Assembly: GCF_043789415.1 (NCBI RefSeq) | Contig: NZ_JBDLLW010000001.1 | Coordinates: 124,001-188,000, forward strand | DNA length: 64,000 nt | Source of the DNA: Renibacterium sp043789415 | Lineage (GTDB): Bacteria; Actinomycetota; Actinomycetes; Actinomycetales; Micrococcaceae | Direction of reading: 5' to 3' | Shown: piece after piece, positions 27,578 to 36,429 of the stretch | How the letters are laid out: the number at the start of each line of letters is the position of its first letter | Position numbering within the stretch: the first letter of the stretch is position 1 | The notes under the pieces: generated by a model | Databases searched by the model: none | Seen by the model: only the letters and a program-made list of their open reading frames with translations | Told to the model about the DNA's origin: nothing | Position numbers and translations under genes: made by a program

Positions 27578-29440
27578 GTGTCACCCATGGCCCGCACCGC
27601 ACCGGTGCCTGCCGCGACCGATCCGGCGATCATCAGGAACTTCTGCATCATCGCCCATATCGACCACGGGAAGTCCACTCTCGCGGACCGCATGTTGCAG
27701 CTGACCGGCGTCGTCCAGCAGCGGGATATGAAAGCCCAGTACCTGGACCGGATGGACATTGAGCGCGAACGCGGCATCACCATCAAGTCTCAGGCGGTGC
27801 GCATTCCCTGGGAAATGGATGGGCAGGCTTACTGCTTGAATATGATCGATACGCCCGGTCACGTCGACTTCACCTATGAGGTCTCCCGATCACTGGCAGC
27901 CTGCGAAGGCGCCATTCTGCTGGTGGACGCTGCTCAGGGCATTGAAGCCCAAACCTTGGCGAACCTCTATCTTGCGATGGAAAACAATCTCACGATCATT
28001 CCAGTGCTCAATAAGATCGATCTTCCGGCTGCTCAGCCGGAGAAGTACGCCGCCGAGTTGGCCAACCTGATCGGCGGCAAGCCAGAGGACGTCCTGATGG
28101 TCTCCGGCAAGACCGGAGTCGGCGTCGAGGCCTTGCTGGATCAGATCGTCCGCGAGTTGCCGGCCCCGAAGGGAAATCCCGATGCCCCCGCTCGCGCGAT
28201 GATCTTCGACTCGGTCTACGACACCTACCGTGGTGTGGTGACTTATGTGCGCGTGGTGGACGGCAACTTGTCGCCCCGTGAGAAGATCCAGATGATGTCC
28301 ACTCGTGCCACTCACGAGCTTCTGGAGATCGGTGTGAGCTCGCCTGAGCCGACGCCGTCAAAGGGCCTCGGGGTCGGAGAAGTCGGGTACCTGATCACCG
28401 GTGTGAAGGATGTGCGCCAGTCCAAGGTGGGCGACACCGTCACCACCCTCAATAAGCCGGCTTCGGAATCGCTCGGCGGCTACGAAGAGGCGAAGCCGAT
28501 GGTCTTCTCCGGGCTCTACCCCTTGGACGGAACCGATTATCCGGTGCTCCGCGATGCGCTGGAAAAGCTCATGCTCAACGACGCCGCTCTGATCTATGAA
28601 CCCGAGACCTCCGCGGCGCTGGGCTTCGGGTTCCGCGTCGGTTTCCTCGGTTTGCTGCACCTGGAGATCACCCGGGAGCGCCTGGAGCGAGAGTACAACC
28701 TGGACTTGATCTCCACCGCTCCGAACGTGGAATACGAGGTGACCCTGGAGGACAAGAAGGTCATCCATGTCACCAACCCCAGCGAATACCCCACGGGCAA
28801 GATCGCCGAGGTCCGAGAGCCGATGGTTTCGGCCACCATCCTGGCTCCGAATGAGTTCGTCGGTGCCATTATGGAGCTATGCCAGAGCCGCCGCGGCATT
28901 CTGGGAGGAATGGATTACCTCTCAGAGGATCGCGTCGAGATCCGCTATCGGCTCCCGCTCGCCGAGATCGTCTTTGACTTCTTCGACATCCTCAAGTCCA
29001 GAACCCGAGGCTACGGTTCGCTGGACTGGAAGGCCGACGGCGATCAAGTCGCCGATCTGGTCAAGGTCGACATCATGCTGCAGGGCGAACAGGTTGACGC
29101 GTTCTCGGCGATTACCCACCGCGATAAGGCCTACGCCTACGGTGTGATGATGACCGGCAAGCTGCGCGAATTGATTCCCCGCCAGCAATTCGAAGTGCCG
29201 ATCCAGGCTGCTATCGGCGCCCGGATCATCGCCCGGGAGAATATCCGAGCTATCCGCAAGGACGTGCTGGCTAAGTGCTACGGCGGCGATATCACCCGTA
29301 AGCGCAAGCTTCTGGAGAAACAAAAAGAAGGCAAGAAGCGGATGAAGATGGTGGGCCGGGTAGAAGTTCCTCAGGAGGCTTTTATCGCCGCGCTCTCCTC
29401 CGAATCGAGCAAAGACAGCAAAGACAAGGCGAAGAAATAA
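27578..29440 (+). CDS. lepA: Elongation factor 4 (back-translocating GTPase LepA)
   Basis: 620 residues from GTG 27578, with AAGGA (27567-27571) upstream; ATG 27587 is an alternative. LepA remodels stalled or newly made ribosomes. GTPase motifs are AHIDHGKSTLADRML (P-loop), RERGITI, DTPGHVDF and NKIDL in NKIDLPAA. Domains II and III follow, then the LepA-specific C-terminal domain ending with RKDVLAKCYGGDITRKRKLL and KQKEGKKRMK. hemW follows 33 bases later. Confidence 0.97.
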   Translation: MSPMARTAPVPAATDPAIIRNFCIIAHIDHGKSTLADRMLQLTGVVQQRDMKAQYLDRMDIERERGITIKSQAVRIPWEMDGQAYCLNMIDTPGHVDFTYEVSRSLAACEGAILLVDAAQGIEAQTLANLYLAMENNLTIIPVLNKIDLPAAQPEKYAAELANLIGGKPEDVLMVSGKTGVGVEALLDQIVRELPAPKGNPDAPARAMIFDSVYDTYRGVVTYVRVVDGNLSPREKIQMMSTRATHELLEIGVSSPEPTPSKGLGVGEVGYLITGVKDVRQSKVGDTVTTLNKPASESLGGYEEAKPMVFSGLYPLDGTDYPVLRDALEKLMLNDAALIYEPETSAALGFGFRVGFLGLLHLEITRERLEREYNLDLISTAPNVEYEVTLEDKKVIHVTNPSEYPTGKIAEVREPMVSATILAPNEFVGAIMELCQSRRGILGGMDYLSEDRVEIRYRLPLAEIVFDFFDILKSRTRGYGSLDWKADGDQVADLVKVDIMLQGEQVDAFSAITHRDKAYAYGVMMTGKLRELIPRQQFEVPIQAAIGARIIARENIRAIRKDVLAKCYGGDITRKRKLLEKQKEGKKRMKMVGRVEVPQEAFIAALSSESSKDSKDKAKK

Positions 29441-29473
29441 CAGCGACCGGCCCAAAGAGCTCAGGAGTGAAGC

Positions 29474-30703
29474 ATGCCCAGCACCTTGCCTGAGGGCGAT
29501 CCGGCGCCGGTGGACGGTGTGCTACCGCTGCAGGCTTCCGAAGGGGCTCTGCAACGCCGTTTTGGTCTCTACGCGCATATTCCTTTCTGTGCGGTGCGTT
29601 GCGGCTATTGCGATTTCAACACCTATACCGCGATCGAGCTGGGCGGTGGGGCCTCGCAGGCTGCTTATGCTGGCACCGCGATCCAGGAGATCGAATTCGC
29701 GGCAGCGGCCCTGAACGCATCGGGCATTCCGGCCCGCCCGTTAAGCACTGTCTTTTTCGGCGGAGGGACGCCGACCCTGTTACCCGCATCGGATCTAGCC
29801 GCCATCCTGAGGTCCGCAATAGATCACTGGGGAATAGCGGCTCAGGCTGAAGTCACCACCGAGGCCAACCCGGATTCGGTGACCCCGCAGAGTCTGGAGC
29901 AGCTCGCTGAGGCTGGCTTCACCCGGGTCTCTTTCGGCATGCAATCAGCGGTGCCTCACGTGCTGAAGGTGCTCGACCGGACGCACCGCCCGGAACGGGT
30001 ACCCCAAGCGGTCGCTTGGGCGCGACAAGCAGGCCTCAAGGTCAGTATCGACCTGATTTACGGCACGCCAGGGGAGAGCATGGAGGATTGGCGGGTTTCG
30101 GTTGAGGAAGCGCTGAGCTATTCGCCGGACCATCTCTCCGCCTATGCGCTCATTGTCGAAGAGGGAACCCGGCTCGCTGCCCAGATCCGACGCGGTGAAG
30201 TTCCAACGATCGACGACGACGATCACGCCGAGAAATATTTACTCGCCGAGGAATTGCTCTCCCAGGGCGGTCTGAACTGGTACGAAGTCAGCAACTGGGC
30301 CCGCACCCCTGAAGACGCCTGCCAGCACAATCTCGCTTATTGGCGGGGTGACGATTGGTGGGGCGTTGGCCCTGGAGCGCATTCCCATCTCGGCGGGGTG
30401 CGCTGGTGGAATGTGAAGCACCCCATCGCTTATGCCCAGAGACTGCAAAGCGGTGCCTCACCCGCAGCCGCCAGAGAAGTACTCGACGAGCCGACCAGGC
30501 AACTGGAGAACGTCATGCTAGGTGCTCGGTTGGCAGAAGGTTTGCCGATCGATTCTCTCGCTGCGAACGGCAAGAGAGCCGTCCCCTCGCTGATCGCTCG
30601 TGAACTCATCGAACCGCAAGACGCTTTTCGCGGAAAGCTGGTCTTGACGGTGAAAGGCAGGTTGCTCGCGGACGGAGTGATCCGCGAGTTGCTAATGGAT
30701 TAG
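29474..30703 (+). CDS. hemW: Radical SAM heme chaperone HemW
   Basis: 409 residues from ATG 29474 with AGGAGTGA upstream. The radical SAM cluster motif is CAVRCGYCDF (CxxxCxxC) near residue 38, followed by GGGTPTLL and the TEANPDSV segment. The C-terminal HemW domain includes YEVSNWAR and HNLAYWRGDDWWGVGPGAHS. The protein lacks the extra residues of HemN, so heme delivery rather than coproporphyrinogen oxidation is likely. Its 3' end overlaps the convergent DUF4870 gene by 12 bases. Confidence 0.93.
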   Translation: MPSTLPEGDPAPVDGVLPLQASEGALQRRFGLYAHIPFCAVRCGYCDFNTYTAIELGGGASQAAYAGTAIQEIEFAAAALNASGIPARPLSTVFFGGGTPTLLPASDLAAILRSAIDHWGIAAQAEVTTEANPDSVTPQSLEQLAEAGFTRVSFGMQSAVPHVLKVLDRTHRPERVPQAVAWARQAGLKVSIDLIYGTPGESMEDWRVSVEEALSYSPDHLSAYALIVEEGTRLAAQIRRGEVPTIDDDDHAEKYLLAEELLSQGGLNWYEVSNWARTPEDACQHNLAYWRGDDWWGVGPGAHSHLGGVRWWNVKHPIAYAQRLQSGASPAAAREVLDEPTRQLENVMLGARLAEGLPIDSLAANGKRAVPSLIARELIEPQDAFRGKLVLTVKGRLLADGVIRELLMD

Positions 30704-31117
30704 CCGCAGGTTAAAGGGGTAGCGGTAAGGGTTTCCACGATTGACGTGGATGGCGGCGATCACCGAGAAAACCGTGAGGGTGGCCCAGATGGCTGCAGCG
30801 ATGATCGCGAACAGGCTGCCGATCACCGGAACTGTCATCGCCAGCACATTCATCAGGATCGCGACCGCGGTGGGCGGCAAGGTGAAGTTAAGTGCTTCTT
30901 TCGATTCCTGAGCGGTAAAAGGTCCTCGATCTTTGAAGATCAAGTAGATGACGAGCGCCGGAAAACAGCCAAGGATGCCACCGCAGTGCGCCAGAAAGGC
31001 GAATTGCCGGTCCTCGGTAGCGGTCAGCGGAAGCGCGCGGGCGGACATCGGCTCAAACTGCTGGGTGTGACGTTCGGCTTGCTGCCCGGCGTCATCCTCA
31101 CCCTCAGGAAAAATCAC
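30692..31117 (-). CDS. DUF4870 membrane protein
   Basis: 141 residues, ATG 31117. A soluble N-terminus of about 35 residues precedes the DUF4870 core: FAFLAHCGGILGCFPALVIYLIF, a loop with KESKEALNF-like residues (SKEALNFTLP), and two more hydrophobic helices, ending with HVNRGNPYRYPFNLRLIH. The ending with YPF is a family mark. Function is not known. It converges on hemW with a 12-base overlap. Confidence 0.85.
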   Translation of the reverse strand: MIFPEGEDDAGQQAERHTQQFEPMSARALPLTATEDRQFAFLAHCGGILGCFPALVIYLIFKDRGPFTAQESKEALNFTLPPTAVAILMNVLAMTVPVIGSLFAIIAAAIWATLTVFSVIAAIHVNRGNPYRYPFNLRLIH

Positions 31118-31160
31118 TACCTGTCCTCGCTCAGTTCACGGTCAAAAAGAAATACTTACT

Positions 31161-32033
31161 TCAGGATACTTCAGCCGTAAGGAAATCAATGACTTCCTCA
31201 ACCCGAGCCAAAAGCGAGGGTTCTAGATCGGCGTAAGTGGTGACTCTTCCGAGAAGACGTTTCCAGCCCTGAGCAATATCGGCTTGTTCGGTGTGCGGCC
31301 AGCCGAAAGCACGGAGGATGCCGATCTTCCATTCAGTGTCCCGAGAAACCACGGGCCAGGCATCGATACCCAGCGCCTGGGGTTTGATCGCCTGCCAAAC
31401 ATCGACATAGGGATGCCCGACGATCAACACGTTCCCCGCTGCACCGGGCAGCGCCATCGACTCGGCAGCGATCCTGGATTCTTTGGAACGCGGAACCAGA
31501 TGATCCACCAGCACGCCCAGTCGACGGTGCGGACCAGGCTGAAAATCTCGGATCGCCGCCGCCAGCTCGTCGATCCCTCCCAGCGGCTCTACCACGATGC
31601 CCTCTAGACGAAGATCATCACCCCAGACCTTCTCAACCAATTCGGCATCGTGCTTGCCTTCCACCCAGATCCGGCTGGCGCGTGCTGTTCTCGCCCTGAG
31701 ACCGCTGACTTTCACGGAGCCAGAAGCGGTACGCTGCGCCGTCGAACCCGTCGGGCTGGCCGCCTGCTGCGGAGCGACCGCCTCCACCGGCACGCCGTCA
31801 ACCAGAAAACCAAAACCCAGCTGGAAGGACTTCGTCTTGCCGCGACGGTCCTCCAGCACCATGATGTGCATGCCGCCGGACTTCTCTATGCGGACTACCG
31901 CACCAACCCAGCCACTCTGTACATCCTCGAAAACAGTGCCTCGCGAAGCAGGAACCTGAGGCAGCTGTGCGCGAGCCGGTTTCGTCAGAGCCTGGCCCGG
32001 GCCCCAGGAGCCGTAATCAAAGGAGGAAGTCAC
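31161..32033 (-). CDS. DUF3097 family protein
   Basis: 290 residues from GTG 32033. The actinobacterial DUF3097 family is recognised by VFEDVQSGWVGAVVRIEKSGGMHIMVLEDRRGK, IWVEGKHDAELVEKVWG and VLVDHLVPRSKES, the middle one resembling a TOPRIM-like EGKxD motif. VGHPYVDVWQAIKP lies near residue 205. The function is unknown; the EGKHD segment hints at nucleic-acid metabolism. It is divergent from hrcA, 150 bases away. Confidence 0.85.
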   Translation of the reverse strand: MTSSFDYGSWGPGQALTKPARAQLPQVPASRGTVFEDVQSGWVGAVVRIEKSGGMHIMVLEDRRGKTKSFQLGFGFLVDGVPVEAVAPQQAASPTGSTAQRTASGSVKVSGLRARTARASRIWVEGKHDAELVEKVWGDDLRLEGIVVEPLGGIDELAAAIRDFQPGPHRRLGVLVDHLVPRSKESRIAAESMALPGAAGNVLIVGHPYVDVWQAIKPQALGIDAWPVVSRDTEWKIGILRAFGWPHTEQADIAQGWKRLLGRVTTYADLEPSLLARVEEVIDFLTAEVS

Positions 32034-32112
32034 TCTTCAAGTTTGGACTATGCCCTGGTTCGCCGAGGGCTGACACGCCTGCCAGCCGGAATCATCGGAT
32101 GAAATGACGTAC

Positions 32113-32144
32113 TAGACTTAGCACTTGGATGAGGTGAGTGCTAA
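32113..32144 (+). promoter_or_regulatory. CIRCE operator and hrcA promoter
   Basis: TTAGCACTT-N9-GAGTGCTAA (32118-32144) matches CIRCE with one change (the usual first arm ends in C). TAGACT (32113-32118) overlaps its left end as a -10 box, so the transcript would start within the operator. HrcA, encoded next, binds CIRCE and blocks this promoter until heat shock. Confidence 0.9.
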
Positions 32145-32182
32145 TTGACACTCGGAATCAGGCGTTCGGCAAGGAGGTAAGG

Positions 32183-33193
32183 ATGAGCGAGCTGCGCAAA
32201 CTCGAGGTCCTTCGTGCCATCGTGGAAGACTACGTCAATTCTCGTGAACCTGTAGGGTCCAAGGCCCTGGTCGACAGGCATCACCTCGGAGTATCCAGTG
32301 CGACGATCCGCAACGATATGGCGGCACTCGAGGAAGAAGGGCTGATCACGGCCCCGCACACTTCGGCTGGCCGGATTCCCACCGACAAGGGGTACCGCCT
32401 CTTCGTCGACCGGATCACCGAGGTCAAGCCGCTCTCCGTCGCCGAGCGACGCGCTATCCAGGCGGTACTGAGTGGTCCGGCAGATTTGGACGACGTCCTG
32501 GAACGAACGGTGCGGACGCTAGCTCAGCTGACCAATCAGGTCGCGGTAGTGCAGTATCCGACGTCGTCCAATGCCTCGGTCCGCCACGTCGAATTTGTCT
32601 CATTAGCGGCTCATCAGGCGCTCGTGGTGTTGATCCTGGACAATGGCAAGGTCGAGCAAAGCGTCTTCGACTTGGGTCAGCAAGTCGATTCGGAGGAGCT
32701 CTCCGGGCTGCGGCATCAGTTCCTCTCCGTCTTGGTAGGCGCTCCGGTGAACCAGCTGCCGCTCGTCCTCGAAGCCGTTCTCGGGCTGACCCCGGCTGTG
32801 CTGAGCTCAGCCGCTCAGGTGCTCGCCAACGGCCTGGCGGCCCTCGCGCAATCCGCCAAAGAGGAACGCTTCATGGTGGCTGGGACCGCCAACCTGACCC
32901 GTTCGAACGTCGACTTCCCGCTCAGCATCGGCCCGGTCCTCGACGCCTTGGAGGAGCAAGTCGTGATGCTTCGGCTGCTCTCCGAGATGGCACAGGACGC
33001 TCGCGGCGTCGCGGTCAGCATTGGCCGAGAGAACTCTTACGACTCTCTCTCCGAAGCATCCGTGGTGGCCACCGCCTATGGTGCTAGCTCAGCCAAGCTC
33101 GGCGTGCTCGGCCCGATCCGGATGGATTACCCGAATACCATGGCGACGGTGCGCGCGGTTGCCCGGTACCTCTCCCGAATTTTGGCCGGCTAA
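32183..33193 (+). CDS. hrcA: Heat-inducible transcription repressor HrcA
   Basis: 336 residues from ATG 32183, with AAGGAGGT (32171-32178); the frame open from 32138 would include CIRCE. The winged helix includes RLEVLRAIVEDYVNSREPVGSKAL-type sequence (KLEVLRAIVEDYV) and GVSSATIRNDMAALEEEGLI; TSAGRIPTDKGYR is the family hallmark. The C-terminal GAF-like domain covers the rest. HrcA binds CIRCE, needs GroEL for activity, and controls itself and dnaJ here, plus probably groE elsewhere. Confidence 0.96.
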   Translation: MSELRKLEVLRAIVEDYVNSREPVGSKALVDRHHLGVSSATIRNDMAALEEEGLITAPHTSAGRIPTDKGYRLFVDRITEVKPLSVAERRAIQAVLSGPADLDDVLERTVRTLAQLTNQVAVVQYPTSSNASVRHVEFVSLAAHQALVVLILDNGKVEQSVFDLGQQVDSEELSGLRHQFLSVLVGAPVNQLPLVLEAVLGLTPAVLSSAAQVLANGLAALAQSAKEERFMVAGTANLTRSNVDFPLSIGPVLDALEEQVVMLRLLSEMAQDARGVAVSIGRENSYDSLSEASVVATAYGASSAKLGVLGPIRMDYPNTMATVRAVARYLSRILAG

Positions 33194-33232
33194 GCCGGTC
33201 GTCAGACTCCGACAGAAAGAGAAAGAGCGACA

Positions 33233-34363
33233 TTGAGTAATCACTATGAGGTGTTGGGGGTTGCCCGCGACGCGACCGGTGAGGAAATCAAGAAGGCCTA
33301 TCGTAAGCTTGCCCGTCAGTACCACCCCGATGTCTACCAGGGTGAGGATGCTGAGGAGAAGTTCAAGGATGTCTCTCATGCCTACGAGGTGCTTTCCGAC
33401 CCGCAAAAACGCCGGGTCTATGACACCACGGGCAATGAAAACGGCACCGATAGCGGTTTCGGGGCCGGGTTCTCGGGTCAGGGCTTTGCCTTCCAGGATA
33501 TTTTCGAGAGCTTCTTCGGCGGTCAGGGAGGCCAGGGACAGGGGCCCATTCCACGCAAGCAGCGTGGTCAGGACGCCTTGATCGGCGTCCGCATCGAGCT
33601 TCGCGAGGCGGTCTTCGGCGTCAATAAGAAAATCGAGGTCGACACTGCGGTGCTCTGCGAGACCTGTCACGGGTCCTGCTGCCGCGAGGGCACCACGGAG
33701 CAGACCTGCGATATCTGCCATGGCAGTGGTCAGGTGCAGCGCCCGGTGCGTTCCATTTTGGGCCAAGTGATGACGGTTGCCAGCTGTGTCACCTGTCAGG
33801 GGCATGGCACCGTGATCCCGGAGCCCTGCAATGAATGCATGGGAGAGGGTCGAGTGCGTTCTCGGCGTTCGCTGACCATCAAGGTGCCCGCCGGGGTGGA
33901 CACCGGAACCAGGATTCAATTGGCCGCTCAGGGCGAGGCTGGCCCGGCGGGTGGCCCAGCGGGCGATCTGTACGTCGAGATGCGGGTCAACCGCGATACC
34001 TTGTTCTCTCGCGAGCGGGACGATCTGCAGGCCAGCGTCAATGTACCAATGACCGCGGCTGCGCTGGGCACCGAATTGACCATCGAAACTTTTGACGGTC
34101 CTCAGCAGCTCAACGTCAAACCCGGAACTCAGTCCGGTGAAGTGCTCACGTTACGCGGGCTGGGCGTGACTCATCTGCGTGGACAGGGCCGCGGCGATCT
34201 GAAAGTCGAACTCAACGTTGAGACGCCGACCAGGGTCGATGCGGCCCAGGAAGAGTTGCTCAAGCAGCTCGCGGCGCTCCGCGGCGAGCAGTTCACCGAG
34301 GGCAAGCTGACCGCTTCCGGTGGGGTTTTCGCCAAGCTGCGCGATAAGCTCGGCGGTCACTAG
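33233..34363 (+). CDS. dnaJ: Chaperone protein DnaJ (second copy type)
   Basis: 376 residues from TTG 33233, 39 bases after hrcA. The J domain has YEVLGVARDATGEEIKKAYR and the HPD motif in YHPDVY; a Gly/Phe-rich linker follows (FGAGFSGQGF), then four zinc motifs (CETCHGSC, CDICHGSG, CVTCQGHG, CNECMGEG) and the substrate-binding domains. The first zinc motif ends in Cys instead of Gly, as in other actinobacterial DnaJ2. It passes unfolded clients to DnaK. It is co-transcribed with hrcA and thus under CIRCE control. Confidence 0.95.
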   Translation: MSNHYEVLGVARDATGEEIKKAYRKLARQYHPDVYQGEDAEEKFKDVSHAYEVLSDPQKRRVYDTTGNENGTDSGFGAGFSGQGFAFQDIFESFFGGQGGQGQGPIPRKQRGQDALIGVRIELREAVFGVNKKIEVDTAVLCETCHGSCCREGTTEQTCDICHGSGQVQRPVRSILGQVMTVASCVTCQGHGTVIPEPCNECMGEGRVRSRRSLTIKVPAGVDTGTRIQLAAQGEAGPAGGPAGDLYVEMRVNRDTLFSRERDDLQASVNVPMTAAALGTELTIETFDGPQQLNVKPGTQSGEVLTLRGLGVTHLRGQGRGDLKVELNVETPTRVDAAQEELLKQLAALRGEQFTEGKLTASGGVFAKLRDKLGGH

Positions 34364-34377
34364 GAACTGCAAGAACT

Positions 34378-34419
34378 GCACGGACGGGGTTCTGGAGCGA
34401 TCCGGGGCACCGTCCGTGC
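34378..34419 (+). terminator. Hairpin after dnaJ
   Basis: GCACGGACGG (34378-34387) and CCGTCCGTGC (34410-34419) form a 10-bp stem with a 22-base loop, 15 bases after the dnaJ stop. There is no T-run, so termination is likely but imperfect. Confidence 0.6.
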
Positions 34420-34456
34420 TGTCCGCTGAGCTCGGCGCAGCCCGTAAACTCAGATC

Positions 34457-35230
34457 GTGACGAATCCAATCTTTTTTGTTGATCCGGCCGAAGTCAGCGA
34501 GCTGACCGTCGGCGAGGTTTTTGAGCTCGGCGGCACCGAGGGGCATCACGCCGCCACGGTGAAACGCTTGACGCCGGGTGAAGCCATCGACCTGGTGGAC
34601 GGCAAGGGATTGCGTTTGCGGGGTACCGTGACAAGCGTGGGGCAGGGCGCGCTGGAGGTCAGTATTGAGGAGCGGCTAGTGGAACCGGTCGCCGAGCCCC
34701 GGTTGGTTTTGGTCCAGGCGCTGGCCAAGGATGGCAGAGATGAACTCGCTATCGAAACAGCGACAGAACTCGGGGTTGACGCTATCGTCCCCTGGCAGGC
34801 GGATCGCTCTATTGTCCGCTGGAAGGCTGAGCGGGCCGAAAAAGCATTGGCTAAATGGCGTAAAACCGTGCAGGCAGCCGCTAAACAAGCACGCCGGGCC
34901 AGGGTACCGGAGGTGCTCGAACTACAGGACAGCACAGCCTTAGCCAAGCTGTCCGACTCGGATCAGGCTGGTTCAGGGATCGCTGCCTCACGGCAATTGC
35001 TGGTGCTTCATGAAGAAGCCTCGAGCGGTGTCAAGGAACTCTCCGGGCTGACGGACGCCGAGGACTTATTGTTGATCGTCGGGCCTGAGGGCGGCATTTC
35101 TGCCCGAGAACTCGAACTCTTTGCGAGCGTCGGAGCCAAGCAACTCAGATTGGGGGCTCATGTGCTGCGTTCCTCAACGGCCGGCCCGGTGGCCATTGCA
35201 CTCTTGAGCGAGCGCCTCGGCCGCTGGTGA
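34457..35230 (+). CDS. rsmE: 16S rRNA (uracil-1498-N3)-methyltransferase
   Basis: 257 residues from GTG 34457, probably leaderless: TAAACT (34445-34450) lies six bases upstream. RsmE methylates U1498 of 16S rRNA using SAM. An N-terminal PUA-like domain (ELGGTEGHHAATVKRL, LVDGKGLRLRGTV) is followed by a SPOUT knot with LIVGPEGGIS and RLGAHVLRSSTAGPVA, the trefoil and SAM-binding loops. It follows dnaJ, its usual neighbour. Confidence 0.95.
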   Translation: MTNPIFFVDPAEVSELTVGEVFELGGTEGHHAATVKRLTPGEAIDLVDGKGLRLRGTVTSVGQGALEVSIEERLVEPVAEPRLVLVQALAKDGRDELAIETATELGVDAIVPWQADRSIVRWKAERAEKALAKWRKTVQAAAKQARRARVPEVLELQDSTALAKLSDSDQAGSGIAASRQLLVLHEEASSGVKELSGLTDAEDLLLIVGPEGGISARELELFASVGAKQLRLGAHVLRSSTAGPVAIALLSERLGRW

Positions 35231-35254
35231 CCCAGGGCCGGACGATATGGCAGC

Positions 35255-36184
35255 TCAGCGTACCGTAAAGGCCTTGCTATCCAGATCGAGCATTGCGTCG
35301 TTCCCGCTGGGGTCGCTACGGTACACCAGAAGTTCATAATTGCCCGGTGGAGGGTTCAGCACGAACTCAAAATTTCCACCCTGGGCGTTGGGCTTTATCG
35401 GCGTCGTGCCGCTTTGATAGTTCACTTTCCCACCGGCGGGCTCTACTCGCTGGACACTCCATTGCAGGTTCTGGCTGGAGGTCGGACCGAGACCGTCAAC
35501 GGTGATGCTGCCGCCGCTGAACACCATTCCCTGCTGTGGATCGATAATCCAGATCGGTGCCTGGGTGGAGGGGTTTCGGCTGATCGGGCGATCCAATTTG
35601 ACCTGATCGAAGGCCGCGAAATTAGTATGGCCGTCAACGAGCAGCGAGACCTGAATGGATTGATCGGAATCTATCAAACCGGCATTGGCTGCGGCACCGG
35701 TTGCGGTGTAAACCAGCTCTTGAATAGCCAGTTGCGCGGTGGCGTTGTCGGTTTGCTTGGCGAAAGCGTCCGCGGAGAGATCCACGGTGATGACGTTCTT
35801 CGCTGAAATGGAGGTGGCGATTTTGCTGGCTTTCGACCACGGCGTGGAGTAGTCCGGATCAAGGGGTTTACCGCCGGTCATTAATTGCAAAGCCGATTGA
35901 ATAGGGTCGCTGCCGGGATCGGCGGGCAGGAATTCTCGGTAAAGGGCTGATTTTCCGTCGACTCGGCCAATCCAGTACACCGGTACTTTGGTGCTGGCTT
36001 GAGCGGTCTCCAACGGTGCTGAGCCGAAGGCACCGCTTTCAGAGGAGGAAGTATCGGGAAGATCACTTGCCTGGGTGCTCATCGAATTAGCCGTGCAGGC
36101 TGCCAGTGAAAACACGAAAGCTACGGCGCACAGCAGTGCTGTCCACCGTAATCGCGCGTGTTTTTGGCGTATTTTCCGGCTGAT
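35255..36184 (-). CDS. GerMN/Gmad2-domain lipoprotein with probable ATC start
   Basis: 309 residues if started at ATC 36184. No ATG, GTG or TTG gives a full signal peptide; the first (GTG 36115) starts inside it. From ATC the N-terminus is SRKIRQKHARLRW, then LLCAVAFVFSLAAC, a textbook lipobox with basic n-region, and GAGGAG lies seven bases before ATC. The mature protein has a GerMN domain (VPVYWIGRVDG, ALQLMTGG, VDLSADAF) and a C-terminal Gmad2 Ig-like domain (VFSGGSITVDG, PGNYELLVY). It would be anchored on the outer face of the membrane. Such lipoproteins often act in cell-envelope or spore-related functions; the role here is unknown. Confidence 0.82.
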   Translation of the reverse strand: MSRKIRQKHARLRWTALLCAVAFVFSLAACTANSMSTQASDLPDTSSSESGAFGSAPLETAQASTKVPVYWIGRVDGKSALYREFLPADPGSDPIQSALQLMTGGKPLDPDYSTPWSKASKIATSISAKNVITVDLSADAFAKQTDNATAQLAIQELVYTATGAAANAGLIDSDQSIQVSLLVDGHTNFAAFDQVKLDRPISRNPSTQAPIWIIDPQQGMVFSGGSITVDGLGPTSSQNLQWSVQRVEPAGGKVNYQSGTTPIKPNAQGGNFEFVLNPPPGNYELLVYRSDPSGNDAMLDLDSKAFTVR

Positions 36185-36429
36185 CTTTCGTCTCCTCTAA
36201 CAAATCTGACGCTGTCTGTGCATGGGCACGTCTTACAGCTTGGCATAGTGAAACCACTGAAACGCCGAGTTTGAGCGCTCGATCAAGAACTGCAACCAGA
36301 TCGAAATAGTTTTGAGATAGAGCTGAGACAGTGGGGTCTGCTGGAATGCATCGTGCCCTGAAAACGATTAATCACGTTAAGATATAGGAGACCGCTAGCC
36401 CTTTTAAACGAAAGCGAGCACAAGGCCGT

